The notes below the pieces were generated by a model. That model made no database searches. It saw only the letters and a list, made by a program, of their open reading frames with translations, and had not been told where the DNA came from. The position numbers were made by a program, and so were the translations under genes. Source: Xestospongia bergquistia (lineage: Eukaryota > Porifera > Demospongiae > Haplosclerida > Petrosiidae). From it: a stretch of DNA of 64,000 nt. This document shows, piece after piece, positions 15,961-28,197 of the stretch. The stretch lies in NCBI GenBank assembly GCA_963965975.1, contig OZ014418.1:2136275-2200274 (forward strand), read 5' to 3'. The number at the start of each line of letters is the position of its first letter. The first letter of the stretch is position 1.

Positions 15961-17762
15961 ATGGGTTTAGGACAAGTCTTAGCCTCATCTATTTTCATTT
16001 TCCTTGCAGTAACTCTTCCTTACGTTCAGGTATCATTTCGTGGAGACCTAAAGCGTATTCTAAATGGTCTACTATATCAAGAGAGAAGGTATCCAGTGAG
16101 ACAGGGTAACCGTGTGGCTGTAGGATTTGGTTCTTGTTGGGACTTGAATACTGATGCTATTGCAACACTTGAAAAAGCTGAAATATCACCTCCAATTTCA
16201 TCAGATCATTTTGATACAATATCTTCAGAGGAAGAACTTGCAAAAGTTTTTGCTTATTTTTTTCAAAATGGAGCAGCAGCCGAGTATGTTATTGTATTCA
16301 CGGATTTAATATAAACATTTGGCTTTCATACTAAGTCCATGAATAATTTTAGAATAACCTAATTCAACAATTGTATAGATAAATACTAGCTGATTAGCCT
16401 GCATGCTGGGGTCAAATGGTTAGGCCAACTGAGTTATACTATACAGGCTAGCACTAAAGATATTTTCTGTCTTTGATAGTCTATCCCACAGACGTGATAT
16501 ACATGTACAGTGTATAATAAATCAAATATTATATTGCTGAGTTCCTACATGTAATCATGTGACATGGGATAAATTTCCTGTTTGGGTGTTTTATTAATAT
16601 TCACATTTCCTTAACTCATTAGGCTATTTGTTATACTTTCTAACTCTGTGTTGTCTTTTTTAGACGCTTCTCTAACAACAAAGATTTTTTCAAAACTATT
16701 GTATCAATAGCAGCTGGTATCAATGGCTCTTATTGGACAATTGGTGGCAATGCTCCTGTTATGTCTCAGAGATTGGCTATAGAAGGCTGGGAGGTGTTAT
16801 TGGCTGCCCAAATAAATTCCAAAACAGCTAAAGTATTACATAATTCCATAACATTGACAGGCAATGCCTCTAAGTATGTTGAAGAGGATGTCCATTTAAT
16901 CATGGAGTATGATCTAGGAGCACACTGGGGACCATACGTTAGTCCTCGAGGTAATCGTTTTATTATACACAGTGACTATTCTAACATGTTGCTGGAGACT
17001 CTTGATGGCTTTAGTGAAGCAGTAGTTAATTTCAGTCCAAACTTGGTAGTGATTAGTGGCTTACAAATGATGGATAACTTTCCTTTTGATCTAAAATTGC
17101 GCACAGATAAATTGAAAAAACTAGAGAGCATTCTAATTGCACTCCCTTCTACTACCAAAGTACATTTTGAAATGGCTTCATTTACAGAGGAAATATTGCT
17201 CAAAGAATTATTGGAGTATGTAATACCATATGCTGATTCAATGGGAATGAATGAACAAGAATTGGCCAATTTACATAGCCTTCTTACGTATGGGAGCATT
17301 AATTTGGTTTCAGACTATAGTCCACGTGTTGCCACTGCTCTAGACCAAGGAAGAAAAGTCTTGAAAGGTTTGCAAATGAAAAGGAGATCTCCACATCACC
17401 ATTCATTAAGTCGTATACATGTTCACACACTAGCCTTCCAAGCTATCTTCACAGTTCAGGGATCTGGGTGGCACCACACACGTACAGCAGCAGCTAAGTC
17501 TTCACTGGTGGCTAATAGGCATGTTTGCTCTTCTAATTATATCAATTTAGACAACGCTAAACTTATTTTGGACGATTCGTTCTCACTGAGTGTTGAGTCA
17601 GACAGCAAACGGATGCCTTTAATGGAAGATGCCCCAGTATCATGTTGGTATGAAGGTAACACAAAGATTTGTGTTGCTCCCAATCTCGTATGCACTGCCA
17701 TCCGAAAAACTGCTGGAGGCGGTGATAATATATCAGCTGCTGGTCTCTCTGTTCAGTTGTAA
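15961..17762 (+). CDS. ADPGK: ADP-dependent glucokinase, membrane-anchored
   Basis: Two exons, 15961-16283 and 16664-17762, joined through a split Glu codon. It phosphorylates glucose with ADP as donor (ADP-GK family, ribokinase-like fold). The start MGLGQVLASSIFIFLAVTLP is a hydrophobic signal/anchor, as expected for the ER-associated animal enzyme. The C-terminal half carries RIHVHTLAFQAIFTV, an Ala-rich HHTRTAAAKSSLVANRHVC segment, and IRKTAGGGDNISAAGL near the end. The GGGD there sits where the conserved catalytic GxGD of the family lies; Asp is kept, and the residue after the first Gly is Gly. An upstream GTG at 15946 is in frame, but the ATG at 15961 is the better start. A decayed copy of exon 1 lies downstream. 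Confidence 0.88.
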
Positions 17763-18074
17763 CAGGTTATAGTTGTATTTGATCAAAACTTTTATTTCTG
17801 TGCTTAATTATATCATGCTGCATTATTTAGGTTACCTCTGGATTATTTACTTTTATTTATTGTGAATTGTATACACATAGTGACAACATTTTTTGTCAGT
17901 GTAGAGTAGAGGGAGGGGTCTCTAATCAGCAGGTCTGTACATATATAGCAATATAATAGTGGTTATAGTGTCATTATATTAGAGTATAATACTCTACTAT
18001 AATGGTATTGTAATGCCAATCCTCCTACCTGCTGGAGGGAGGGACTGGCTACATAAGACTAATAAACAGTGGTA

Positions 18075-18330
18075 TATGAAGCAGAGCTCAAGTTGTCTAT
18101 TACATCAAAAACAAAGGGAGCTAGTGAGACAGAGTACTATAGTATTTGGTTCTGAAATTGACTTAAACACTGATGTCATTGTAACACTTGAATAGCAAAA
18201 ATATCAGCTCATGTTGATACAATATCTTCAGAGAAAGCTATAATTTAGACAATATTTCCTTATTTCTTTCAAATAAAGAAGCAGTTGAGTGTATTAATTC
18301 TTTTTATATTTGAATTCACCTAATCTCACA
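18075..18330 (+). pseudogene. decayed ADPGK exon 1 copy
   Basis: The region matches exon 1 of the upstream gene in order: TACATCAA then a Gln/Arg-coding part, CTAGTGAGACAG, ATTTGGTTCT..GACTT.AA.ACTGATG, GTAACACTTGAA, TTGATACAATATCTTCAGAG and TTTCCTTATTTCTTTCAAA. An in-frame TAG follows the ACACTTGAA block, and later indels break the frame. No copy of exon 2 is seen. The call as a partial tandem duplicate is well supported by the ordered matches. Confidence 0.75.
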
Positions 18331-20030
18331 ATTAATTCTAATATTTTTGGTCAACTTAGGCTACAAATGATCAGTTTACTAGCATATACCATCAATTAGA
18401 TCATGACATGCAAGGGCACCATACAGTACATAATAGATAAAATGCTCTATAACATGTGTGCATGCATCAGACAGGCAGTAAGTACTCCATCGTATGCATT
18501 ATAGTACTGCCTATGTAGTGATGACTCAGATTATCTAATGAAATATATAAGTAGAAGCATGAAATATATCAAAGAACCTCTTAATTCTAAATAGTGTTAC
18601 TTAATTTCTACATACATACTAACTATGTCACAATCTTAATTAATATTATTGTATTATTTCAATCTGTTCATCTTTGATTTTTTTCTCAACTATTTTATCT
18701 TGCATATGACATAAGTATACAGTTTACATAACATATGTCAACTATATGTGATTCTGTGTTAAGAGCATGACTACTGGTTAGTTGAATGAATTGGTTACCA
18801 ATTTAGGGTCAACATTTTTTCACATATAATAAATATATTGAGAAATAGTAGGCATCATAATATTTGTATTGCTAATGTAATAGCAACTGACAGTTATTCA
18901 TGGCTGTTCCTTTTAACATCTCATTAGTTAGACAAAATAATGCTATAGGCCTGAGTGTAATGGCTATCACTATGGATTTATACCACCCACACAGCCTTTT
19001 TGAGGAGTCATTTGTTGAAATACATGAACTGTGCATTTCCATAGCAATTACTATAATGACTATACTATTTAATCTATATATAGTATCTGTTGCTATTGTT
19101 GAGGTGTGTATATAACCCAAGTGATAATGAATGAGTTGTAATGAACCATTCCATCTTGACAGTGATAATGCCAACTATGGAATACTACAAATCATGAATA
19201 CTATTACTATATATTACAGCTGTTTGGTTATAATAGTATCTATAAGATAAGATCTGTTCATGGCTTCAATTATCAAGCAATAAACTATGAGGATTACTTT
19301 TTTGGCTTATACTTGGCTTTACACATATTGTGTTAGATTAGTTTTGCATTGTGGTAACTCAACATTGGGTTTACATTACAATTGTATTGATAAAACTATG
19401 GTAACCAGGGCCTCAGTTAAAATGACACTATCCTTTTCTCATCATGTTTTATATGCAATGAAAATGATTGTGGATTGCTTGAATCAACCAATCTACTTTT
19501 ACAGTAATAAGTTAGAGTTATATAGGCAATGTCTGTATGTATCATTTGTTAAGCATTGAACTTACTCAACAACCAAAACATGTTGACAATCATTTCTAAT
19601 TATTTTTAGGTAACAACATAATTTAAAACTGAGTAACCATGAGCATCATGAAATTGTTGAGTTTTAGAATCAATAATAGCCATTTTGACAGCACAAGTTT
19701 GTCTCCTTTCACACATTACTTGTTAACCTTATGTAATAAGACTTTGGTAAAAGTTTCACTTGGAACATAAAATATAGTTTTTCACTAATTAATTGCTTAC
19801 TCTGATAGTTGTCTAAACAAATCATTTAGAAAAAAAAACTAACAAAATACATTTCTTGTACCAAAAATCAAGTAAATGTATGAATAGGTAGTGTCAGTTT
19901 AATACAAACAATGTTAACTAAATAATAGGGCATTATCCTTGCACAAAGCATGTACATAATCAAGGTGTAAACATTTTCTTTGCCATAGATATATAACAAT
20001 GTTAGATATAATGATTGTCATTGTTATTCG
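18331..20030. other. intergenic with repeat fragments
   Basis: No gene recognised. Around 19478-19510 is GATTGCTTGAATCAACCAAT followed by a TTTTACAGT, a terminus of the CACTGTAAAAA-type foldback family. Short reading frames at 18900 and 19287 overlap each other on both strands and show no family features. Confidence 0.45.
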
Positions 20031-21860
20031 ATTGGAAATTGTTGAATTTTTTAAAATTTCAAATTCTGAATACTGACAAAATAAGCCTACTACTAATAAA
20101 TGTGGGATCACTCATAATAAGTTTATCATAACAGATTAAGTCAGATGTAAAGTTGATGTAATATTATAGTTTAATTACATGGCCTACACATATTTGCACG
20201 CATGACACAGGAATATTTCCTACTCAATATATATTACAATGTTAAAATTAGATTACTGATTTTATTTTATTTCTCAGGTGACAACAATCTGTATGATAGT
20301 CTGTTTCCTTTAGCACCCATAGATACAGCAGAGGCAACACCAAACAAGTATCCAAGGAAAGAAGAAAAAGGTTATGATGCAGTGAAGACAATGGTTTGGA
20401 GTGTCATCTCTCTCCACATAGGTGACAACTGTCTAGAAAATATATTGAATATACTAATTACTGTACGTATGTAGTAAAAATGCATAGCCATACTAATGCT
20501 GTTTATTTACTCAAATGAGCATTCTCACAGTGTATAGATTAAAATTTATATATATGTATATACAACTATCACAACTGAGAACATAGCCTTAAAAGGGTGC
20601 ATAAAAGGAATCCTTCTTTGGGTCTGGGGAATGGGAACAAATGCATTAGGACTCATACAACAGGAATATATATGTGGATAGAACATTCTTAGACCTGATC
20701 ATGTGTCAAGAGAGTGAAAAACGCAAAATAACTGTTGTGATATACACTGGTTGTGGTGATAATCTTTCAAATAGAAGCACAGACCATCTTTTATTAAATA
20801 ACATTGTCTCATGTCATGTATTACTTTAAGAGGAGAGTCTCAAGGACTTTATTATCTATCATCAAGTCACGTGAAATAGGTGTTAAGTGAAAAGGAGAAG
20901 CTTGTAAGTGGTGTTTCTGTGGCCTGTAAGAATTTTGCAGGCTATATGAGTTCCATATGCCCTTGTCCCCAGGACCCTTACTCTCTCAGTGAACAGTTGG
21001 CAACACTAGACTAGGTAATAGTATTGATTTACTGTTAAAGGTCATGTGGCATCTCTTATACTAGCTTTTTCTGTTCACTGCCTATAATTTTCTGCTGATA
21101 TAAAAACAATAGCTAAGTAAAGACAGACCTAGTTAAATTCTAAGTTTGTATCTCAGTTACCTGTGGCTGTTGCTGGACAAGTATTACATTGCTTTGTTGC
21201 TGGTATTGAGGACCAGGCTGAACGTACTGCTGAGGTTGATAAGACATTTTTCTTTCTCTTGTTGGTACCTATATCTAACTGTCTTGATAAGGGTGTGGCC
21301 AGTTATATCTTTGCAGTTACCGGTATTGTGTTACGTACTGTTAATAAAATTAGGATACGCAAATAGCAGCTACAGATAGTTTTTTGCACTTGTGCATTAG
21401 GATGGACTATAGATATTCGTTACTACTTTGGAGGATATCATTTTATTTCTGGTATTGTGTATTCCTATCAGATTACTCACAATAGAGAGCCACGAGTAAA
21501 GAAAAGTTAATAAATAATTAAGCTACGCGTAAATGATCACGCCCTTATTGATAACTAATATTTGGCGTGCCAAATATATCTTGGCACACCTTGACTGAGT
21601 GCCTCCCTGTAATTATATGCGAAAACACCAAAATATCTGTATAAGATCTTGCAATAATTGGTTATACAATCCTTTGTACTTTTATATTTGTGTTACTTTC
21701 ACTTTGATTCATCGTGGAGATTGTTGAGTTCAGGTTTAAAACTGAGTTTACATGCATGTCTGGCACCTAGAGAAGTTTTGAGTTTGTACAACTAGCTAAG
21801 TTATGTGTAGATATACTGTCAGTTTGATTAGAGCTCATTGGTTTGTTAAGGTTTATAGAC
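20030..21860. repeat. segmental duplication, copy 1 (with gene member 3)
   Basis: Similar in order and orientation to 22030-23740. Shared blocks include GCCTACTACTAATAAATG against GTCTACTACTAATAAATA at the left. At the right they share CCAAATATA..TTGGC and TATATGCGAAAAC, and further on GAGTTTACAT..TGTCTGGCA. It carries a complete two-exon gene. Borders are approximate. Confidence 0.7.
20310..21247 (-). CDS. P/Q/Y-rich small membrane protein, WPW family (member 3)
   Basis: Exon 1 (21161-21247) encodes a short head, MSYQPQQYVQPGPQYQQQSN, then VILVQQQPQ. Exon 2 (20310-20432) encodes TVVTYVERDDTPNHCLHCII, then TFFFFPWILVWCCLCC and IYGC-stop. In this member and member 4 the WPW Trp-Pro-Trp becomes Phe-Pro-Trp. 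The intron of about 730 bases is long for the cluster. Function is unknown. Paired with member 4 by a segmental duplication. Confidence 0.75.
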
Positions 21861-22029
21861 TTACCATACCACACTGTATATAATTGCTATATATAGGCTT
21901 GTGAATCAGATAATTGAAACATATAACAAAACAGGCCTGACTCTGATTTGGGCACTGATTCAAAGTGTTCTAGACAGTGACAAATGTTGCATTGTTTGAC
22001 ATAATAATTGCAGTATCATGAGTTTTATT
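21861..22029. other. short spacer between duplicated segments
   Basis: Nothing recognised. Confidence 0.4.
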
Positions 22030-23740
22030 TCAAATTCTGAATATTACAACTCAAATAAGTCTACTACTAATAAATATGGGATTACTCATAATGAGTTTAT
22101 CATAATAGCTAAAGTCAGATGATAGTTCAATTGCATGACTTACACAAATTAGCTAACATGTATGATACAGGAACACTAATAATAGTTGTTACTTAGTATA
22201 CGTTACAATGAGAAAGTTTGATCACTAATTTTAGTTTATTTCTCAGGAGACAATCCATATATGATAGTATGTTTTCTTTAGCAGCCATAGATACAGCAGA
22301 GGCAACACCAAACAAATATCCAAGGAAAGAAGAAAAAGGTTATGATGCAGTGAAGGCAATGGTTTGGACTGTCATCTCTCACTGTATATCTGACAATTCT
22401 CTGAGAAAATAGGATATGTTCATTATATACTAATTACTACAGACAATTTTAAAAATGTGTGGGCATGCATGCATACATATATAGTGTTTATTTACTCATC
22501 ATCACTAGCTACAGCTATATATAATATCACAAATAAGAGCATATTGCCTTAAAAGGGTGTGTATAGTAATCCTTCACTGGCATCATTATCTTTATGTCAT
22601 CACAAATCTGTGACTAAAAATTTAAGCGTCTAGGAATAATTCATTGTATTTCAAGATTTAGGTTTGGGCTTTAAATATTAATTTAAATGTCACATTAAAG
22701 TAGTTTAACGTACTGCCTTTTCAGCAGCTACCTTGATACAGTGTTTAATGATTTGGTGCAATATGCAGCTTTAAGACAGCTGTACAATAACCATCCAATG
22801 ATTCACCTACTCTTTGTTTGTACTTTGATATCACATTGCATGTGCACTTGATCACAGTACACTCAATATACACAGATAGTTGATATTATGGTAAAATTAC
22901 TTTTACATAACATGGTTATAAGGTTTAGGGTAATAATATTAATTTCCTGCTAAAGGACATGTGGTATCAAACTATCAATTATACTGGCTCTCTCTCTATC
23001 CACTGCCTGCTTATAATTTTCCACTTTGGCTACAGCTAAAACAGAGTTGTTTAAATTACTTAGTTTTATCTTACCTGTGGCTGTTGTTGGACAACTATTA
23101 TATTGCTTTGCTGCTGGCACTGAGGACCAGACTGAACGTATGGCAGAGGTTGATATCCTGAAGCCATTTTTCCTTCGTCGATGCCCAAATAACTGAGGAA
23201 GGGTGTGGCGAGTAAACGTAAACTTCTTAGGGCATGCAAACAACGACAGGTTAGTTTGCACTTGTATGGTCTAGTAGATATTTGTTATTACTTTGGAATA
23301 CATCACTTTATTTTTCTGTTTGTGTATTCTTATCTGATTATTCACAATTGAGTACCACGCATAAAAGATATTGTAATTATAAAGTTAATAAATAATTGCT
23401 ACGTGCAAAACAACCACGCCCTGAGTCGCCCTCATCAATAACTGAACTTATATTCGACGCGCCAAATATAGTTGGCTCACTTTAACTGAGTAATTCCCTA
23501 TAATTATATGCGAAAACGCCCAAATGTCTGAACGAGACCTTGCAATAATTGGTTATACAACACTTTGTTTTGTTAAGTTTGTGTGAGACAATCATAACAC
23601 TTTCACTTTGGAGATAGATTCGTTTTAAAAGTCAATTTGGTGAGTTTACATATGTCTGGCAACTGCTGAAGTTTTGAGTTTGTATCTAGCTAAAGTTCTG
23701 TTTGGATATATTGTCAGATTAAATAAAGTTAATTGTTTGA
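22030..23740. repeat. segmental duplication, copy 2 (with gene member 4)
   Basis: Partner of 20030-21860. Exon 2 is the best-conserved stretch; the intron has diverged strongly and differs in length, so the duplication is not recent. Confidence 0.7.
22278..23167 (-). CDS. P/Q/Y-rich small membrane protein, WPW family (member 4)
   Basis: Exon 1 (23075-23167) encodes MASGYQPLPYVQSGPQCQQQ then SNIIVVQQQPQ. Exon 2 (22278-22400) encodes RIVRYTVRDDSPNHCLHCII, then TFFFFPWIFVWCCLCC and IYGC-stop. Both splice sites are standard (CAG|GTAAGA; CTCAG|AGA). It is the closest relative of member 3. Function is unknown. Confidence 0.75.
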
Positions 23741-24616
23741 TTAGATCTAGAGCTAACATACAATACAGTATAACTGTCTGAATTCAGACAATGCAATAGG
23801 AATATAACAAGAACTCGGGACTTGATTTGGACACCTAGATTATTTTGAGGATCTTAACTTAGTTTTGATGTGTTCCAGACAGTGATGATGTTTGTTTGAG
23901 AAGATGTGTCATTCAGTGTGTATTGGCTATAGCCAGATGTGGCCTGAATCTTGTGAAAATGAAGAGTTATAGGACCACAGCATATGTATACTCTGGTATG
24001 TTGGAAATTATTGAGTTAGTCAGCAGGAGGAAATGACAATCCCTAAATAGATGGCTAAACACACTTTGATTGAAAACAGACTAGGTTAATGTTCTCTCTT
24101 CATTTATCACTGTTGCTTTCACCAAAATTTTCATGTCACAATCATCAGCTACTATACAAAGTTGGTTTAATACTTAATGACTTCAATTATAAGTGTAACT
24201 ACTTTCAATCTAAATTCAATCTAAATTAAATTCAAATAAATGATTAATCATGCCAGTGACACAACTTAATTTAATGAAGACATGGTCATATGTTGTATCA
24301 ATTATATGGTAATTCAAATTAAAATCATCATTATGAATGATATTGTGTATATAAAATAGACACAGACTGATTCTTTTTACTAAAAACATGTACACAGGGT
24401 AACTACTTTCAATCTAACAGTGTAATGAGATTTTTGAAACGTGTGATTTTCATCTCTTAGCTGCACTGTAAAAACTGCTTGGTTGATTTAACCAATATAT
24501 TTTTCTAACCCTTCTCTTTCCTCTCCATATGTCTTGTCAATTAAAGCCTTAGATCAGGTCATTCTACCAGCATCCGAAGATTCATCTCAAGATCCTTTTC
24601 TTCACACTTCTTCTAA
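23741..24616. other. intergenic with repeat fragments
   Basis: 24249-24414 is a direct repeat of 25061-25224. At 24465-24505 is CACTGTAAAAACTGCTTGG followed by TTGATTTAACCAAT, a left terminus of the CACTGTAAAAA foldback family. No gene seen. Confidence 0.5.
24249..24414. repeat. dispersed direct repeat, copy 1
   Basis: About 165 bases from CATGCCAGTGACAC to TAACTACTTTCAATC, highly similar to 25061-25224. Shared long blocks include AATTTAATGAAGACATGGTC and TATATAAAATAGACACAGAC. Non-coding. Confidence 0.8.
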
Positions 24617-24832
24617 CCCTCATCTCTCTCCCTTATACCTTCTTTCTTTAAAGCAATGGATCGTATTACCAATGACCCTCAATCTCTTGGGGCTAGCATA
24701 GAAGTATCTCACATAATGCCACAGTTGGCATCTACAGAACAAGCCAGACCCAATGTTAATCAAGAAAGCAGTTTACAGATACATATGGGAGATACTTTGT
24801 CTCTTTTTGCTTGTCTAGCCAGACAAAGTTAG
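24617..24832 (+). pseudogene. possible orphan exon or gene remnant
   Basis: An open frame from 24617 runs through ATG 24656 (MDRITNDPQSLGASIEVSH) to a TAG at 24830-24832; from the ATG it codes 58 residues. A second frame just upstream (about 24545-24700) is also open and reads naturally (ALDQVILPASEDSSQDPFL), so this may be a frameshifted fragment of one coding segment. No family recognised. It could also be chance in a GC-richer patch. Confidence 0.3.
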
Positions 24833-25060
24833 TAATAAACAGATATGTTTTTGTGGTCTTAATTATTATAATATTACAGTGGTTGATATAATAGTATATT
24901 AGGTTATCTCTAGACTAGTTGAGTTATGTATGCAAGTAGGGAAATATATTTTGACTATTAAAGGAATTGCTAAACCAACACAAAATAAATGCATATAGCA
25001 TCTGTTCTCATATAGTCATGAAATGTAATTAAATGTTTCAAAAATTAAATTTAAAGAAAT

Positions 25061-25224
25061 CATGCCGGTGACACAAACTTAATTTAATGAAGACATGGTC
25101 ATACATTATATCAGTTATATGGTAATTCAAATTAAAATCATCATTATGAATGATATTGTGTATATAAAATAGACACAGACTGATTCTTTTTAATAAAAAC
25201 ATATACAGTGTAACTACTTTCAAT
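25061..25224. repeat. dispersed direct repeat, copy 2
   Basis: Second copy of 24249-24414. It abuts the left end of the element at 25227. Confidence 0.8.
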
Positions 25225-25226
25225 GC

Positions 25227-25476
25227 GGTGTAAAAACTGATTGGTTGATTCAACCAATATATAGTTAAACAGATTGCATGATGAAAACTATTTACAAAAT
25301 GCTTAGAACTAATAATGATTTTTTTAAGGAAATAAGATTATTTTCATTTGATAAACAATCAATACCATAAGACATTAATAATCAAAACTATATTATGTTT
25401 ACTTTCAGTTTACATCATGCAACCTGTATAAATAACTATATAATTGGCTAAATCAACCAATCAGTTTTTATAGTGT
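25227..25476. mobile_element. MITE-like element with GTGTAAAAACTGATTGG inverted ends
   Basis: The left end GGTGTAAAAACTGATTGGTT and right end CCAATCAGTTTTTATAGTG are inverted repeats. The subterminal TTGATTCAACCAAT is also palindromic. About 250 bases with no ORF. Its ends resemble those of the larger element at 48473-53351. Confidence 0.65.
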
Positions 25477-25814
25477 GATTCTGAACAAGCAGCCAGGTAT
25501 ATTCTATCAATAGTATAGTCTACTCATAGTATATATACATACTGCATGTAGATCATTTAGTGATAATTTGAATTAAATTTATTAATTTCAATTGATACAT
25601 CATACAGTTAGTCATGAGACTAAATCATATTCGTTAATACGGTATTATTATTAGAATATTTATATCTGGTGTGCTATTCTAATTAAATATTCATTAGTTC
25701 TAAAACAGACATTCTATCTATTTAATGCCTCAAGACATGAATAATATACTGTTGACCTCACAATACACCATATAGAATCCATATATAAACTATATTTTGA
25801 GTTATTAACTTGAA

Positions 25815-25951
25815 TGCTAGCTAGAATTGATGTGAATTACTCGCTATATTATTTGTTGGTAACTATGCTATGCTGTTACAAATCAACAAATTATAATGTG
25901 AGTAATTCACATGAACTTTGAATTCCATAGGATTCCACTGATGTAAGCTAC
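25815..25951. mobile_element. MITE-like element, family 2, copy c
   Basis: Contains TGTGAATTACTCGC and GTGAGTAATTCACATGAACT, and ends TGATGTAAGCTAC as in other family 2 copies. The left end is diverged. Confidence 0.55.
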
Positions 25952-26226
25952 TGTAACAATTTAGTTTGTTAAAGTAATATACTAATTTAAGAATTTTAAA
26001 AAATCATATTTTGTTGATAACGATTCTGTGTGTCTGTTGGTATCAGTTAAAATACAATCATAAAAGTTCAGGAAAACAGTGCACAAATAAAAAGTCTATG
26101 CAAGTGACAAGTTAAAGATAGGAATATATTGACTCACTATAAATGTTTGTAACAATAATTGAACTTAATTGAACTATCAAACTTGAATTAACAATAAAAG
26201 CATAACATACACCTTTCACTATTCAT

Positions 26227-26477
26227 CTAACATCCATATATGCAGCACATAAGGAGCCAAACAAAGATCCAAGGCCAGCAGAATAAGGTAATGATGCAGT
26301 GAAGAAAATGAGAGGGTTTATCTTTCTGTACTTGCACAACTGTCTATGGATGGAAGAAAACATTTACAAGATACAGGATATATATATATATTAGTTTACC
26401 GGTCCTGCCTGCTGTGTGACAACAACAATGTTGTTGTTAGTCTGTTGTTGCATTTGTGGTTGACCATAATATGCCAT
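26227..26477 (-). CDS. P/Q/Y-rich small membrane protein, WPW family (member 5)
   Basis: Compact gene: exon 1 (26400-26477) and exon 2 (26227-26343) with a 56-base intron. The head is the shortest of the family, MAYYGQPQMQQQTNNNIVVV followed by TQQAGP. Exon 2 encodes TVVQVQKDKPSHFLHCIITL, then FCWPWIFVWLLMCC and IYGC-stop. The start lies in CAAAATGGC, as in several paralogs. Function is unknown. Confidence 0.8.
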
Positions 26478-27100
26478 TTTGAATCCAGAGCAACGAAGTG
26501 AGTATAGAAACTATCTCTTCCGATGTGGCACGATGTGCAACTATACACATTATTATATATATATAATTTGATTGGTATAGTTTTGGGTGTGGTTTAGGAA
26601 ATGATGAAGGGTGTTTCCTTAGTCAAGCGTCGCCCCTCACGGCCATTATTTTAAGAGGCGCGTTTCTACGTTTAGAGTCATGGTGGGCACAAGAACTCCA
26701 ATGTAACCCCTTTATTTTAATTGTTGCATATAGAATAGCATATGACGATGCAACCACACTGGTATACTGGGTATGAATCAGTTTGGAAGAGTTATTTTTG
26801 GTTTACTTCAAGCTCAAGAAAAATACTAGTTCTGACGTCGCATATTATATGCAATTTCAATACTAATAAATGTAATTAATACACTGTAGCAATATTGTAT
26901 ATAACAATAATCATAAAAGGTTTAGGGAAAACAATTCACAAATAAAAATGACTATAGAGTACATATTAATTAAATAGGCATAATTATACTCACTCACTAA
27001 TTATAAAATGTTTGTAGCAATAACTATAATACTTATAAATTATTATACGTTATCAAAGTATAAATAAAAAGTGTAATATAAATCTTTCACTACTTTTCAT
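26478..27100. other. intergenic between members 5 and 6
   Basis: About 620 bases with an AT-rich patch near 26550. No gene seen. It must contain the member 5 promoter and the member 6 3' end. Confidence 0.4.
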
Positions 27101-27433
27101 CTAACAGCCATATATGCAGCACATAATGATCCAGACAAAGATCCAAGGCCAGCAGAGTAAGGTAATGATGCAGTGAAGAAGATGAGTCGGCTTCTCTTTC
27201 TTCTGTACTTGCACTACTGCCTATATAGATGAGAAAAAGGATATTTACAAGATAGAATATTGTAGATATAAATATAATAGCTTTACTGGTGCAGCCTGTT
27301 GAATAACAACAATGTTGTTATTAGAAGTCTGCTGTTGAAGTTGTGGTTGCTGCGCGTATTGAGGTTGTGGTGGAGGTTGATCATATGGCTGAGGAGGCGG
27401 CTGCATCGATGGATCGTATTGTGGAGCTGCCAT
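27101..27433 (-). CDS. P/Q/Y-rich small membrane protein, WPW family (member 6)
   Basis: Exon 1 (27287-27433) encodes MAAPQYDPSMQPPPQPYDQP, further Pro/Gln/Tyr residues and TSNNNIVVIQQAAP. Exon 2 (27101-27220) encodes AVVQVQKKEKPTHLLHCIIT, then LLCWPWIFVWIIMCC and IYGC-stop. The 66-base intron has standard ends. The membrane-segment linker has one extra Lys relative to members 5, 7 and 8. Function is unknown. Confidence 0.8.
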
Positions 27434-28197
27434 TTTGAAGAAGAGCGACGAAGTGAGCTCGGGAACCACCCCTCCTCCTAATAAGGGCGTGTTACTATGG
27501 TGAGACAACTATCGTTTTTTGATTGGCCAGTTATACAGTTTTGGGTGTGGTGTATGAAGGACCGCTAGAAGGCGTGTAATATCCCTATAATCATGCACAT
27601 TATGTGAGTATATACTGTTCTTCCTCTTTGCGAGATAGGACAATCGAAACTTCTCCTATGGCAGTCTAGTGCTGTACCACAATAACATTGTTAGTAATAA
27701 TTGCTGTGTAGTTAGTTAGCTGAGGATGTCGTTAATGTTTATTGAAGTTATCGAGCTATAGTTGACCCTGCAGAAGCTCGTTACTTTATGCTTTTATAAA
27801 TTAGGTATGGCTAGGAAAATCACTAATCCATTTAAGACTTAAGTTATGTAAGAATATTTAGAATGTGTAATACGTTAATTTCTTGCTATAATTCACTATT
27901 ATGATAGCAATCGCAATGCTGCATTGTGTGGATATAGATAGTCCTAATGTCCTAACTCACATAATGGTTTCCAGCATAGCACATATACTACTGAGTTTAT
28001 ATAATTAAGATAAACAATTTAGAATTCATATTTAGTACAGATTATATAACGCAATCAGCAATATCTGCAATAAGCTATTATGATAGCATATTAAAAAACT
28101 ATAAGCACAGATTATGATGGCATATTTAATATAAATATATGCATAGCTATATATATATATATATATATTATGTTATCATGAGGTCTATAATTTTCAT
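27434..28197. other. intergenic between members 6 and 7
   Basis: AT-rich, with a (TA)n run near 28147-28169. No gene recognised. Confidence 0.4.

Larger units (their letters stand above)
24833..26226. other. intergenic, repeat-rich
   Basis: Holds the second copy of the 165-base direct repeat (25061-25224), a CACTGTAAAAA-type foldback element (25227-25476) and a family 2 MITE (25815-25951). No coding sequence recognised. Confidence 0.55.

Noticed and set aside
16976-17299. Minus-strand frame of 107 residues
   Set aside because: Antisense shadow of ADPGK exon 2.
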